Below are positions 1 to 7,573 of a stretch of DNA of 64,000 bases, piece after piece. The notes beneath the pieces were generated by a model that saw only the letters and a list, made by a program, of their open reading frames with translations, was not told where the DNA came from and searched no databases. Both the position numbers and the translations under genes were made by a program. How positions within the stretch are numbered: the first letter of the stretch is position 1; each line of letters opens with the position of its first letter. Origin of the DNA: Gloeotrichia echinulata CP02 (GTDB taxonomy: Bacteria > Cyanobacteriota > Cyanobacteriia > Cyanobacteriales > Nostocaceae); the NCBI GenBank assembly GCA_038087035.1, contig CP051187.1, forward strand, positions 744,001 through 808,000, given 5' to 3'.

Positions 1-2
1 CT

Positions 3-350
3 TCGGGTATAGATTTGTTTGATTGTGTAATACCCACCCGGTGGGCGAGACATGGTACCGCGATAGTCCAAGGCGATCGCTGGAATTTAAAAAATGCTAA
101 ATTTCGTGAAGATTTTGCACCATTAGATGAAACTTGTCCTTGTTATGCATGTCAAAACTTCAGCCGCGCTTACATCTCTCATCTAGTGCGATCGCAAGAA
201 ATTTTAGCTTACACATTGTTAAGCATTCATAACATTACAGAACTCATCCGCTTTACCCAAAAGATCCGAGAAGCAATCTTGCGCGATCGCTTCATGTCAG
301 AATTTGGTCACTGGCTCAATGGCAATGATGATCTGATGCGTTCCAATTGA
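3..350 (+). CDS. tgt: Queuine/7-deazaguanine tRNA-ribosyltransferase, C-terminal part
   Basis: The reading frame enters from the left edge, so only about 115 C-terminal residues are visible. The family exchanges guanine for a queuosine precursor at position 34 of tRNAs. The string GIDLFDCVIPTRWARHGTA near the start is the conserved stretch containing the catalytic Asp of bacterial Tgt (DxxxPTR). The motif CPCYACQNFSRAYISHL carries three cysteines of the zinc site, and the downstream His (LLSIHN) is the fourth ligand. The usual GR following the RHGTA stretch is kept as QGDRWN. Frame and ending agree with full-length family members. An internal TTG at 15 should not be taken as a start. The gene precedes psbK on the same strand. 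Confidence 0.93.
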   Translation, partial: SGIDLFDCVIPTRWARHGTAIVQGDRWNLKNAKFREDFAPLDETCPCYACQNFSRAYISHLVRSQEILAYTLLSIHNITELIRFTQKIREAILRDRFMSEFGHWLNGNDDLMRSN

Positions 351-365
351 CAAAATATCCCATAA

Positions 366-479
366 GTAGGGTGCGTCAGGAGCGAAAAAACTTGGGTTAT
401 GCAAGACATTACTGGTACTGACTCACCCTAGGGACTCAACTATTGGGTAATTTATTTTTTGGTAGTCCCAAATGACAAC
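366..479. repeat. Dispersed double-hairpin repeat, copy A
   Basis: The first hairpin has arms GTAGGGTGCGTCAG (366-379) and CTGACTCACCCTAG (418-431). It is followed directly by a second inverted repeat, GGGACT (431-436) with AGTCCC (474-479), separated by a T-rich stretch. The same two-part unit recurs at 62846-62949, but there the first hairpin is in the opposite orientation. A lone first hairpin occurs at 3189-3253. It lies between tgt and psbK and has no coding potential. Confidence 0.75.
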
Positions 480-550
480 TGACTCCACCATGTTAAAATT
501 AATCTCAATTATTAATTAATGCTGTGTTGGATAGGTGGATATAAACAAAC

Positions 551-688
551 ATGGAAGCAGCACTTTTGTTAGCTAAATTGCCTGAAGCTTACCAAATCTT
601 CAACCCCTTGGTGGATGTTCTGCCAGTTATTCCCGTTTTCTTCTTGTTGCTTGCTTTCGTTTGGCAAGCTGCTGTGGGTTTTAGGTAA
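551..688 (+). CDS. psbK: Photosystem II reaction center protein K
   Basis: A 45-residue protein beginning MEAALLLAKLPEAYQIF. PsbK is a single-pass thylakoid membrane subunit of photosystem II, processed after the Lys-Leu-Pro region. The conserved mature part runs from KLPEAYQIFNPLVDVLP into the hydrophobic segment VIPVFFLLLAFVWQAAVGFR, which ends at the usual FR terminus. Length and ending match the family exactly. A strong intrinsic terminator follows 22 bp after the stop, so the gene is probably a single transcription unit. Confidence 0.96.
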   Translation: MEAALLLAKLPEAYQIFNPLVDVLPVIPVFFLLLAFVWQAAVGFR

Positions 689-710
689 GTTAATTTCTTA
701 CAAATTTGCA

Positions 711-740
711 GGACAGGTATCTTACCTGTCCTATTTTTTT
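711..740 (+). terminator. Intrinsic terminator of psbK
   Basis: A perfect 9-bp stem, GGACAGGTA (711-719) with TACCTGTCC (723-731), has a three-base loop and is followed by TATTTTTTTT. It sits just after the psbK stop codon. Confidence 0.85.
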
Positions 741-790
741 TATCATCAACCGTCAACAGTTAACCGTCAACCCGATTTCTCACAAAAACC

Positions 791-889
791 AAAAAGCGCC
801 TGGGAGTGTTGCCGTGTTTCCACCCCAGACGCTTTTTGTTTTCAACTTGCTCCTCACACACTATTAGACTATATCACCTGTCCCAAGGG
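791..889 (-). ncRNA. Probable structured small RNA, tandem copy 1 (Yfr2-like)
   Basis: This is the first of three tandem copies sharing a near-identical block of about 73 bp (791-862). On the minus strand the conserved part reads through GTGTGAGGAGCAAGTTG into a long hairpin, AAAAAGCGTCTGGG paired with CCCAGGCGCTTTTT. The hairpin loop contains TGGAAACA, and a U tract follows, as in an intrinsic terminator. A TATACT -10-like hexamer (complement of 896-901) lies at the right distance upstream. GGAAACA in an unpaired loop is, from memory, the signature of the cyanobacterial Yfr2 small-RNA family; this assignment is inference. The 5' flank of this copy has diverged from copies 2 and 3. The 5' end is estimated. 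Confidence 0.55.
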
Positions 890-953
890 TTTGTCAGTAT
901 ACTACATAACAATTTTCTAATTTCACAAAATAATGCAATTTTTGGCAGAAAAT

Positions 954-1053
954 CAAAAAGCGCCTGGGAGTGTTGCCGTGTTTCCACCCCAGACGCTTTT
1001 TGTTTTCAACTTGCTCCTCACACACTCCTGAAATTTATCACCTATATTCGCAA
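954..1053 (-). ncRNA. Probable structured small RNA, tandem copy 2 (Yfr2-like)
   Basis: The conserved block is 954-1026. On the minus strand a 5' part closed by CTTGC / GCAAG and containing GTGA / TCAC is followed by a single-stranded TTGAAAACA and then the terminator hairpin with TGGAAACA in its loop. The upstream TATACT (complement of 1060-1065) is shared with copy 3, together with about 45 bp of flanking sequence. The whole transcription unit, promoter included, therefore appears to have been duplicated. The 5' end is estimated from the -10-like box. Confidence 0.58.
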
Positions 1054-1116
1054 GTGACAAGTATAGCAGGTGACAGTTTATGAACTGCACAAGAAATGGA
1101 ATTTTTGGCAGAAAAT

Positions 1117-1216
1117 CAAAAAGCGCCTGGGAGTGTTGCCGTGTTTCCACCCCAGACGCTTTTTGTTTTCAACTTGCTCCTCACACACTCGTGAAATCTA
1201 TCACCTATATTCGCAA
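1117..1216 (-). ncRNA. Probable structured small RNA, tandem copy 3 (Yfr2-like)
   Basis: The conserved block is 1118-1190. It has the same predicted architecture as copy 2: a 5' stem-loop, a linker, and a GC-rich hairpin with GGAAACA in the loop and a terminal U run at its low-coordinate end. The -10-like TATACT is the complement of 1223-1228. Because each copy has its own promoter-like box and terminator, three separate short transcripts of about 100 nt are expected. Confidence 0.58.
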
Positions 1217-1320
1217 GTGACAAGTATAGCAGGTGACAGTTTATGAACTGGACTATCTGCCAAGGAAAAGTGCTGAGAGTCGGAGTCAATCAGCCAAAGC
1301 CATTGATACTGACGCACCCT

Positions 1321-1425
1321 AAAAACTAGTCCCCAGTCCCCATTCCCCATTCCCCAGCGATGCACTGAGCGGTCGTTGTGTCCCCAGCGATGCACTGAGC
1401 TTGCCGAAGTGCCCCCAGTCCCCAT
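1321..1425. repeat. G/C-rich dispersed spacer repeats
   Basis: Runs of CCCCAGTCCCCATT and two copies of CCCCAGCGATGCACTGAGC separate the small-RNA copies from purH. Positions 1352-1411 (60 bp) recur exactly, in inverted orientation, at 61402-61461. Open frames here are repeat-derived. Confidence 0.7.
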
Positions 1426-1429
1426 TCAG

Positions 1430-2977
1430 TTAATGTAAAAAGTGACGTACACCTGTAAACACCATCACCAAACCTAATTCATTAGCAGCTTTGATAGAAT
1501 CTTGATCGCGTAAACTTCCGCCTGGTTGGACAATGGCTGTAATGCCGGCGTTGGCGGCGGTTCTGACGGAATCATCGAAGGGGAAGAATCCATCGCTGGC
1601 GAGAATAGCACCTTTGGCTGTTTCTTTTGCTTGTTCTAGGGCAATTTTCACTGAGCCGACGCGGTTCATTTGACCGGCGCCTACACCCAGGGTAGTGCGA
1701 TCGCTAGTCACAACTATCGCATTCGATTTTACATGTTTGCACACTTTCCACGCAAATAGCAATTCTGCTAATTCGCTTTGTGTAGGTTGACGTTCGCTGA
1801 CTACTTGCCATTTACTGGTGTCGGCTATAATGTCATCAGCCGCTTGGACAAGGAAACCGCCGGCAATCACTTTAACTGTTTCTTTGGGACCGGTAGTAAA
1901 ATCTGGTAGAATTAAAATTCTCACATTGGATTTTTTCGCGAGAATTGCTTGGGCATCAGCTTCACAACCTGGTGCGACTACACATTCTAAAAATGTCTTA
2001 CTTAACTCCTTGGCTGTAGCTACATCAATGGGACGGTTGAGGGCGACAATACCACCAAAGGCAGAAACAGCATCAGCGTTAAAAGCTTTTTGGTACGCTT
2101 CAACAATTGTATTTCCCTGTGCCGCACCACAAGGATTAGTGTGTTTCAGGATGGCTACCGCTGGGGTATCGGTAAATTCAGAAATTATCCGTCTTGCGGC
2201 TTCTAAATCAACTAAATTATTGTAACTGAGTTCCTTACCTTGCAATTTAGTTGCAGCAGCCCATCCAGTAGGGGTGCTACCAGTTTGATACCAGCCCGCG
2301 CTTTGATGGGGATTTTCGCCATAGCGCAGTGGTTGTAGTTGTTGTCCCGAAAAGCTGTATTCTTGGGGTAATTCACTTGCAGCCGGTGTCACGTAATCGC
2401 TGAGGTAGGACGCGATCGCCTGATCATAGCTAGAAGTATGCAAAAATCCTTTTAAGGCTGATTTTTGGCGAAACTCTAGGGATGGTTCCCCATTATTTTC
2501 TCGCAATTCTGCTAAATATTCGTCATACTGTCCTGGATCAGATAATACTGTCAGATGGGCGAAGTTTTTCGATGCCGCCCTCAGCATCGCCGGTCCACCG
2601 ATATCAATTTGCTCAATCGCTGCTGATAATGTGACACCTGGTTTAGCAATAGTTTCTGCAAAGGGATAAAGATTCACCACCACTAAATCAATCGGGCGAA
2701 TTTGATTATTTGCTAAATCTGTGATATCCTCTGCGACATCCCGCCGCGCTAAAATTCCACCATGAATTCGCGGATGTAGGGTTTTGACTCGACCACCTAA
2801 AATTTCCGGTGAACCTGTATAATCAGATACTTTGGTAACTGGTATTCCCGCCTCTTTGATTGCTTGGGCTGTTCCCCCACTGCTGATTAAATCAAAGTCA
2901 AATTCTTCCACCAAGCTACGGGCTAGGTCAATTAAACCAGTTTTATTAGATACACTCAGCAGGGCTAGACGCGCCAT
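1430..2977 (-). CDS. purH: Bifunctional AICAR transformylase / IMP cyclohydrolase
   Basis: PurH catalyses the last two steps of purine synthesis: formylation of AICAR and ring closure to IMP, in the cytoplasm. The N-terminal MGS-like cyclohydrolase domain begins MARLALLSVSNKTGL and includes SSGGTAQAI and GGRVKTLHPRIHGG. The C-terminal transformylase domain has LRYGENPHQSA and the catalytic KHTNPCGAA at about residue 275, and ends at VFTGVRHFLH. Length (515 aa) is normal. I chose the ATG at 2977 over a TTG three codons upstream because MARLALLSVSNK is the usual family start and AAAGGA lies about 12 nt before it. It stands alone; heptamer repeats lie upstream. Confidence 0.96.
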   Translation of the reverse strand: MARLALLSVSNKTGLIDLARSLVEEFDFDLISSGGTAQAIKEAGIPVTKVSDYTGSPEILGGRVKTLHPRIHGGILARRDVAEDITDLANNQIRPIDLVVVNLYPFAETIAKPGVTLSAAIEQIDIGGPAMLRAASKNFAHLTVLSDPGQYDEYLAELRENNGEPSLEFRQKSALKGFLHTSSYDQAIASYLSDYVTPAASELPQEYSFSGQQLQPLRYGENPHQSAGWYQTGSTPTGWAAATKLQGKELSYNNLVDLEAARRIISEFTDTPAVAILKHTNPCGAAQGNTIVEAYQKAFNADAVSAFGGIVALNRPIDVATAKELSKTFLECVVAPGCEADAQAILAKKSNVRILILPDFTTGPKETVKVIAGGFLVQAADDIIADTSKWQVVSERQPTQSELAELLFAWKVCKHVKSNAIVVTSDRTTLGVGAGQMNRVGSVKIALEQAKETAKGAILASDGFFPFDDSVRTAANAGITAIVQPGGSLRDQDSIKAANELGLVMVFTGVRHFLH

Positions 2978-3029
2978 AATTCCCAAGTTTCCTTTGGTGT
3001 CAAAAATTTAGGGCAGAAGTTTATTTTAC

Positions 3030-3186
3030 TGTCAGTTGTCAGTTGTCATTTGTCATTTGTCATTTGTCATTTGTCAGTTGTCAGTTGTCAGTTGTCAGTT
3101 GTCAGTTGTCAGTTGTCAGTTGTCAGTTGTCAGTTGTCATTTGTCAGTTGTCATTTGTCAGTTGTCATTTGTCAGTTGTCATTTGT
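3030..3186. repeat. Short tandem heptanucleotide repeat array (TCAGTTG/TCATTTG)
   Basis: About 22 tandem 7-bp units, mostly TCAGTTG with interspersed TCATTTG. This is the STRR class typical of heterocystous cyanobacteria. The open frames through it are artefacts, because the 7-bp period repeats every 21 bp without stop codons. Confidence 0.9.
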
Positions 3187-3188
3187 CC

Positions 3189-3253
3189 GTAGGGTGCGTC
3201 AGTACCAGTAATATCTTGGCAATTAGGGTTTTTTCGCTCCTGACGCACCCTAC
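3189..3253. repeat. Dispersed hairpin repeat, copy C
   Basis: A near-perfect inverted repeat: GTAGGGTGCGTCAG (3189-3202) with CTGACGCACCCTAC (3240-3253). The loop (TACCAGTAATATCTTGG and following) matches copy B at 62846 in the same orientation. The second hairpin present in copies A and B is absent here. Confidence 0.75.
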
Positions 3254-3319
3254 CCATGTGCCAAGAAATTTTACATTTCTTGTATTGCCATTACAGACTT
3301 TGGCTTAGGATTATTGTTT

Positions 3320-3512
3320 GTCAGTTGTTTTTACCAATGACCAATCACAACTGACAAATGACAAATGACCAATGAGCAATGACCAATGACCAATGACCAA
3401 TGACCAATGACCAATGACCAATGACCAATGACCAATGACACATGACACATGACACATGACACATGACCAATGACCAATGACCAATGACCAATGACACATG
3501 ACACATGACACA
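3320..3512. repeat. Heptanucleotide repeat array (ATGACCA/ATGACAC)
   Basis: About 26 units of ATGACCA, ATGACAA and ATGACAC. On the minus strand these are TCATTGG, TCATTTG and TCATGTG, the same family as the other arrays. The last unit supplies the ATG of the esterase gene at 3512. Confidence 0.88.
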
Positions 3513-4138
3513 TGACTAAAACTTTAGACTTTATTTCCGTTCCCCCCCAAACAGGTCAAGCACCGTCTGGCTTAATCGTAACTTTACATGGTTGGGGTGC
3601 TAATGCTGATGATGTGGCATCTTTATTACCATTTTTTAACTTGCCGGATTATCAGTTTGTCTTTCCCAATGCTCCTTTTCCTTATCCTTATTCTCCTATA
3701 GGTAGGGCATGGTACGACTTGAGACAAGAAAACATGTTTCAGGGGTTAGCAGAAACGCGGCAAGTGTTAACAGATTGGTTGCTATCTTTAGATAGTAGCA
3801 CTGGTGTACCTTTATCACGGACAATTTTGAGTGGATTTTCTCAAGGTGGGGCAATGACTTTGGATGTAGGATTAAATTTACCTCTAGCAGGTTTAGTTGC
3901 TATGAGTGGTTATTTGCATCCTGATGCTGACAAAGCAAATAGAAGTGGTTTTCCGCCAACGTTAATTACACATGGTACACAAGATGAAGTAGTACCACTA
4001 TCAGCAGCCGTGAAGGCCAGGGAAACCTTAACATCCCTAGGAGTTACGGTCGAATATCATGAATTTAATATGGGACATGAAATTCGTCCACAAATGTTAG
4101 ACGTGCTACGGAATTTCGTCGTGAATGCAATTCGTTAG
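3512..4138 (+). CDS. Alpha/beta hydrolase, phospholipase/carboxylesterase family
   Basis: A cytoplasmic serine hydrolase of 208 aa, of the Abhydrolase_2 (carboxylesterase/thioesterase) type. The oxyanion region is VTLHGWGANADD. The nucleophile elbow GFSQGG places Ser at residue 110; Asp158 (GTQDEVVP) and His189 (MGHEI) complete the triad. YYDL-like AWYDL and FPNAPFP are also family hallmarks. The substrate is unknown. The start codon lies in the last heptamer of the upstream repeat array; no clear Shine-Dalgarno sequence precedes it. Length is normal. Confidence 0.88.
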   Translation: MTKTLDFISVPPQTGQAPSGLIVTLHGWGANADDVASLLPFFNLPDYQFVFPNAPFPYPYSPIGRAWYDLRQENMFQGLAETRQVLTDWLLSLDSSTGVPLSRTILSGFSQGGAMTLDVGLNLPLAGLVAMSGYLHPDADKANRSGFPPTLITHGTQDEVVPLSAAVKARETLTSLGVTVEYHEFNMGHEIRPQMLDVLRNFVVNAIR

Positions 4139-4293
4139 CCTAAGTTACAATTTTTTTACAACTTGTGGTAAAAATCCGCAAAATTTTTACGAAATTAACG
4201 GCATCTAATGAGTAATATAGATTGGGTGGTTGCGTAACAGCGCAATTTAACCCATGCTGGATGCGAATGCTGCATTAGGGAGGGGCAAGCATT

Positions 4294-4506
4294 ATGACAA
4301 CTCTAAGCATTTCCAAGAAAGAAATTGCGTCCATGACTACTGTGGAGGTAGAAGAATTAGCTACACGTCTGGAGTTAGATAATTATAGCAATGCTTTTGA
4401 GGGTTTAAATGACTGGCATCTATTGCGAGCGATCGCTTTTCAGCGCCCGGAATTAGTTGAACCCTATATCTATCTCTTAGACTTGGAACCCTACGATGAA
4501 GCTTAA
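4294..4506 (+). CDS. DUF2555 family small cyanobacterial protein
   Basis: A 70-residue acidic protein. The core LATRLELDNYSNAFEGLNDW followed by HLLRAIAFQRPELVEPYIYLLDLEPYDEA matches what I remember of the cyanobacterial DUF2555 family, whose function is unknown. No membrane segment or signal peptide is present. AGGGAGGGG lies about 10 nt before the ATG and gives a convincing ribosome binding site. It precedes coaBC by 149 bp on the same strand, separated by a hairpin. Confidence 0.8.
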   Translation: MTTLSISKKEIASMTTVEVEELATRLELDNYSNAFEGLNDWHLLRAIAFQRPELVEPYIYLLDLEPYDEA

Positions 4507-4520
4507 CTAGTTAGGAGTGT

Positions 4521-4582
4521 GTAGGGGCGGGTTTAACGAGTAAATCTGTGGTAGACTACATTATTTATAAACCCGCCCGTAC
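4521..4582. repeat. Inverted repeat between DUF2555 gene and coaBC
   Basis: GTAGGGGCGGGTTTA (4521-4535) pairs with TAAACCCGCCCGTAC (4568-4582). This is a dispersed-type hairpin and could also terminate transcription weakly, but no U tract follows. Confidence 0.6.
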
Positions 4583-4655
4583 AGGAGTTAGGAGGCGCAA
4601 AGTTAGACCTTCGGAATAATTATCGCACTTGACTACTAACTTCTAACTCTTTGCC

Positions 4656-5891
4656 ATGCCAAATCTCAAATCCCAAATTCTAAATCCCCAATTGACAAAA
4701 AGGGTTTTAATTGGTGTAGGTGGCGGTATCGCCGCCTACAAAGTTTGTGAATTGGTTTCAACTCTGTTTAAAATTGGCGTCCAAGTGCGGGTGGTTCTCA
4801 CCAATTCTGCACGAGAGTTTATCACGCCTTTAACTTTAGCCACCCTTTCCCGTCATCCCGCTTACACAGATGACAATTTTTGGCAACCAATTCACTCCCG
4901 TCCATTGCACATTGAATTGGGTGAATGGGCTGATTTATTGGTAATTGCTCCTTTAACTGCTAATACTTTAGCAAAGTTAGCCTATGGAATGGCTGATAAT
5001 TTACTGACAAATATTGTCCTGGCTTCTACAATTCCCGTGTTGTTGGCGCCAGCCATGAATACGGATATGTGGGAACAATTGACAGTGCAGCGAAATTGGC
5101 GGCAATTATTGACAGATAGCCGTTATTATGGTATCGGTACGGCGTCGGGGTTATTGGCGTGCGATCGCGTCGGTGCTGGTAGAATGGCAGAACCCCCAGA
5201 AATTTTGGCTTATATCCAATCACTGTTGCAGACTGGCGGTAAACGAGATTTAGCAGGTAAGCGGGTATTGATTAGTGCTGGGGGAACGCGAGAATTTCTT
5301 GACCCAGTGAGGTTTATTGGCAATCCTTCTACAGGTAAAATGGGATTAGCTTTAGCGCAAGCTGCACTGCATAGAGGAGCAAATGTCACCTTGGTACATG
5401 GGCCAGCCAGTTGGGATATCCCTTTGGGAGTGCAAGCAATTCCCGTCATTAGTGCAGAGGAAATGCAACAGGTAATGGTGGAGTATTTAGCAACCGCCGA
5501 TGTGATCATCATGTCAGCAGCAGTAGCAGATGTGAAGCCCAGAGATTATAGTACAGAAAAATTGCCCAAGCGATCGCTTCCAGAAGCCTTACCTCTAGAA
5601 CCAATCCCAGATATTATTGCCCAATTGGCACGAATTAAACAACCCCATCAGCGTTTAATTGGGTTTGCTGCACAAACTGGCGATATTGTGACACCTGCAT
5701 TAGAGAAGTTGCAGAGTAAGAAATTAGATGCTATTGTTGCCAATCCCATTGATCAGGTCGATAGTGGTTTTGGCAGTGACAATAATCAAGCAGTATTTTT
5801 AGATAAATTTGGGCGTCAGGTAGAAATTGCGCCTTGTGCCAAATTGCAAATGGCGCATCATTTATTTGATTTTATACAAATAACCCGATAG
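4656..5891 (+). CDS. coaBC: Phosphopantothenoylcysteine decarboxylase / phosphopantothenate-cysteine ligase
   Basis: This bifunctional flavoenzyme carries out two steps of coenzyme A synthesis. The N-terminal decarboxylase (CoaC) begins KRVLIGVGGGIAAYKVCEL and has the active-site His in HIELGEWADLLVIAPLTAN and the substrate motif APAMNTDMW. The C-terminal ligase (CoaB) starts near GKRVLISAGGTREFLDPVR and contains GNPSTGKMG, SAAVADVKP and the KLPK lysine. At 411 aa the length is normal. The first 14 codons (SQILNPQL region) derive from CCCAAATTCTAAATCCCC spacer repeat, so translation may begin later, but no nearer ATG precedes KRVLIG. Confidence 0.94.
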   Translation: MPNLKSQILNPQLTKRVLIGVGGGIAAYKVCELVSTLFKIGVQVRVVLTNSAREFITPLTLATLSRHPAYTDDNFWQPIHSRPLHIELGEWADLLVIAPLTANTLAKLAYGMADNLLTNIVLASTIPVLLAPAMNTDMWEQLTVQRNWRQLLTDSRYYGIGTASGLLACDRVGAGRMAEPPEILAYIQSLLQTGGKRDLAGKRVLISAGGTREFLDPVRFIGNPSTGKMGLALAQAALHRGANVTLVHGPASWDIPLGVQAIPVISAEEMQQVMVEYLATADVIIMSAAVADVKPRDYSTEKLPKRSLPEALPLEPIPDIIAQLARIKQPHQRLIGFAAQTGDIVTPALEKLQSKKLDAIVANPIDQVDSGFGSDNNQAVFLDKFGRQVEIAPCAKLQMAHHLFDFIQITR

Positions 5892-5941
5892 GCACAAAAC
5901 CCTGTGTCTTTTAGACTCCGGATGTAGCGCCAACAGTGAAT

Positions 5942-6094
5942 TTATTCACCGTGATTTTTTCTTTTTGGTTCAGGTAAAGAATCAATCAATTCTTCTATGA
6001 TTTGAGTCATAGTTTTATCTTTTTCCACCGCTAATAAGCGTAGCTTATTAATTCTGCGTTCGCTTAAAAGTATATGTAATTGCTTTTTTGGCAT
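5942..6094 (-). CDS. Small ribbon-helix-helix protein paired with tnpB
   Basis: A 50-residue frame starting at ATG 6094 and ending TAA 5942-5944: MPKKQLHILLSERRINKLRL followed by a helix containing TMTQIIEELIDSL. The pattern of a short beta strand followed by two helices is that of CopG/Arc-type DNA-binding proteins. It is divergent from tnpB with 74 bp between starts. I infer that it belongs to the insertion sequence and could regulate it. This is not confirmed. Confidence 0.6.
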   Translation of the reverse strand: MPKKQLHILLSERRINKLRLLAVEKDKTMTQIIEELIDSLPEPKRKNHGE

Positions 6095-6168
6095 ATATGT
6101 AGCTTATGTGTACATAATTATGCTATCATATATACAGTTAGGAAAATCATCAAGGAGGTGATTAAGTA

Positions 6169-7473
6169 ATGCTAGTTTTAGAGTACAAAGTTAAGGCTAA
6201 AAAGCATCAATATGATGCAATTAATGAAGCTATCCGTACAACTCAATTCATCAGAAATAAAGCTATACGCTATTGGATGGATGCACCAAAGGAAGCTAAG
6301 GTTAATAAAATTGCTTTAAATAATTACTCAACAGCATTACGGAAAGAATTTAAATTTGTTGAGGAATTAAACTCAATGGCTTGCCAATCTGCAACTGAAC
6401 GAGCATGGTCTGCCATTGATAGGTTCTACCAGAACTGTAAGAAGAAGAGGCAGTGCGGTCTTGGGGTCTCCCCAAGTGGAGCAACTGCCGTAGTAGCAGG
6501 TAAAAAGGGCTATCCCAGGTTTCAAAAAGATAACCGTTCTGTGGAATACAAAACTAGCGGTTGGTCATTAAACCAAGTTAAAAGACGCATAGCATTCACT
6601 GATAAAAAAGGTATCGGTGAAGTTAAACTACTTGGTAAATGGGATATCCAAACTTACTCAATTAAGCTAATTAAGCGTGTTAGATTACTCAAAAAAGCTG
6701 ATGGTTACTATTGCCAATTCTGTATTGATACTGATGTTAAATCTGAATCTAGAATTGCAGATGGTGAAATAGGCTTAGATGTTGGGCTAGAATTTTTCTA
6801 CTCAGATTCTCATGGTAATCATGTAGAAAACCCTAGATTTTTGAGGAAAGCTGAAAAAGTAATTAAACACGCTCAACGCCAAATTTACAAGAAGGAAAAA
6901 GGTAAAAACCAGCGTCGGAAAGCTAGCTCCAGATATGCACGTAAACATTTAAAAGTAAGTAGGCAACGGAAAGAACACGCTCTTAAATTGGCGCGTAACG
7001 TATGCAAGGCTAACGCCTTAGTAGCCTATGTTCGGCGAAGCCGTTGCCGAAGGCTAAATTTGAATATTAAAGGCATGGTAAAAAATCACTGTCTAGCCAA
7101 GAGTATTAATGATGTTTCTTGGGCACTGTTCCGTCGTTGGTTAGAATATTTTGCAGCTAAATTTAACAGCACTGTTGTTGCTGTCAATCCAAGAATGACA
7201 TCTCAAAAATGCTCTGATTGTGGAACAATTGTTAAAAAATCTCTTTCAACTCGTAGCCACATTTGCAATTGTGGCTCGTACCTACACAGAGATGTTAACG
7301 CTGCCAAAAATATTTTAAATCTTGTCTCCGACACGCTCCGCGATGCAAAAGCTAGCTTGGGGCACAGGCAAAGTAACGCTTCTGGACTAGTAACCTCTAC
7401 TCTAATTGGCGTCAGCCTGTTAGAGCAAGTTACTAGGATGAAGGAAGAATCCCCCGACTTTACGAGTAAGTGA
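6169..7473 (+). CDS. tnpB: IS200/IS605-family TnpB (RNA-guided nuclease), probably inactivated
   Basis: TnpB of 434 aa with a strong ribosome binding site (AAGGAGGTG, 6152-6160). The RuvC-like Asp is in IGLDVGLEF (residue 204). The zinc ribbon is CSDCG plus CNCG near 345-365, and the last Asp is in HRDVNAAKNI (375). Three stretches look like in-frame insertions of dispersed palindromes: 6449-6490 (GGCAGTGCGG to ACTGCC), 7031-7057 (TTCGGC to GCCGAA) and possibly 7325-7345. The second replaces the usual YEDLNIKGM segment with VRRSRCRRLNLNIKGM, so the second catalytic residue, Glu, is missing. No tnpA is present. Family identity is certain; loss of activity is inferred. Confidence 0.9.
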   Translation: MLVLEYKVKAKKHQYDAINEAIRTTQFIRNKAIRYWMDAPKEAKVNKIALNNYSTALRKEFKFVEELNSMACQSATERAWSAIDRFYQNCKKKRQCGLGVSPSGATAVVAGKKGYPRFQKDNRSVEYKTSGWSLNQVKRRIAFTDKKGIGEVKLLGKWDIQTYSIKLIKRVRLLKKADGYYCQFCIDTDVKSESRIADGEIGLDVGLEFFYSDSHGNHVENPRFLRKAEKVIKHAQRQIYKKEKGKNQRRKASSRYARKHLKVSRQRKEHALKLARNVCKANALVAYVRRSRCRRLNLNIKGMVKNHCLAKSINDVSWALFRRWLEYFAAKFNSTVVAVNPRMTSQKCSDCGTIVKKSLSTRSHICNCGSYLHRDVNAAKNILNLVSDTLRDAKASLGHRQSNASGLVTSTLIGVSLLEQVTRMKEESPDFTSK

Positions 7474-7508
7474 GCAAAGCGAAACTTACTCAGTCGGGGG
7501 AGTGTCAA
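7451..7508 (+). mobile_element. Right end of the tnpB insertion element
   Basis: A nested hairpin, CCCCCGACT (7451-7459) with AGTCGGGGG (7492-7500) and inner GTAAGT/ACTTAC, overlaps the tnpB stop. It ends in GGAGTGTCAA. IS605-type elements carry a subterminal hairpin at the right end, which is also the 3' part of the guide (omega) RNA. The terminal GAGTGTCAA recurs, inverted, at 9173-9183 and 61167-61178. The left end was not identified. Confidence 0.55.
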
Positions 7509-7573
7509 AAATTAAAGATGTATCTGCAATATCAGACTTGTACTAGCTCGGTCTCATCAGCAAAGGTTTGGAG

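Noticed and set aside
615..1057. Open frames over the small-RNA repeats after psbK
   Set aside because: They cover repeated hairpins and terminators, have no ribosome binding sites, and encode nothing recognisable.
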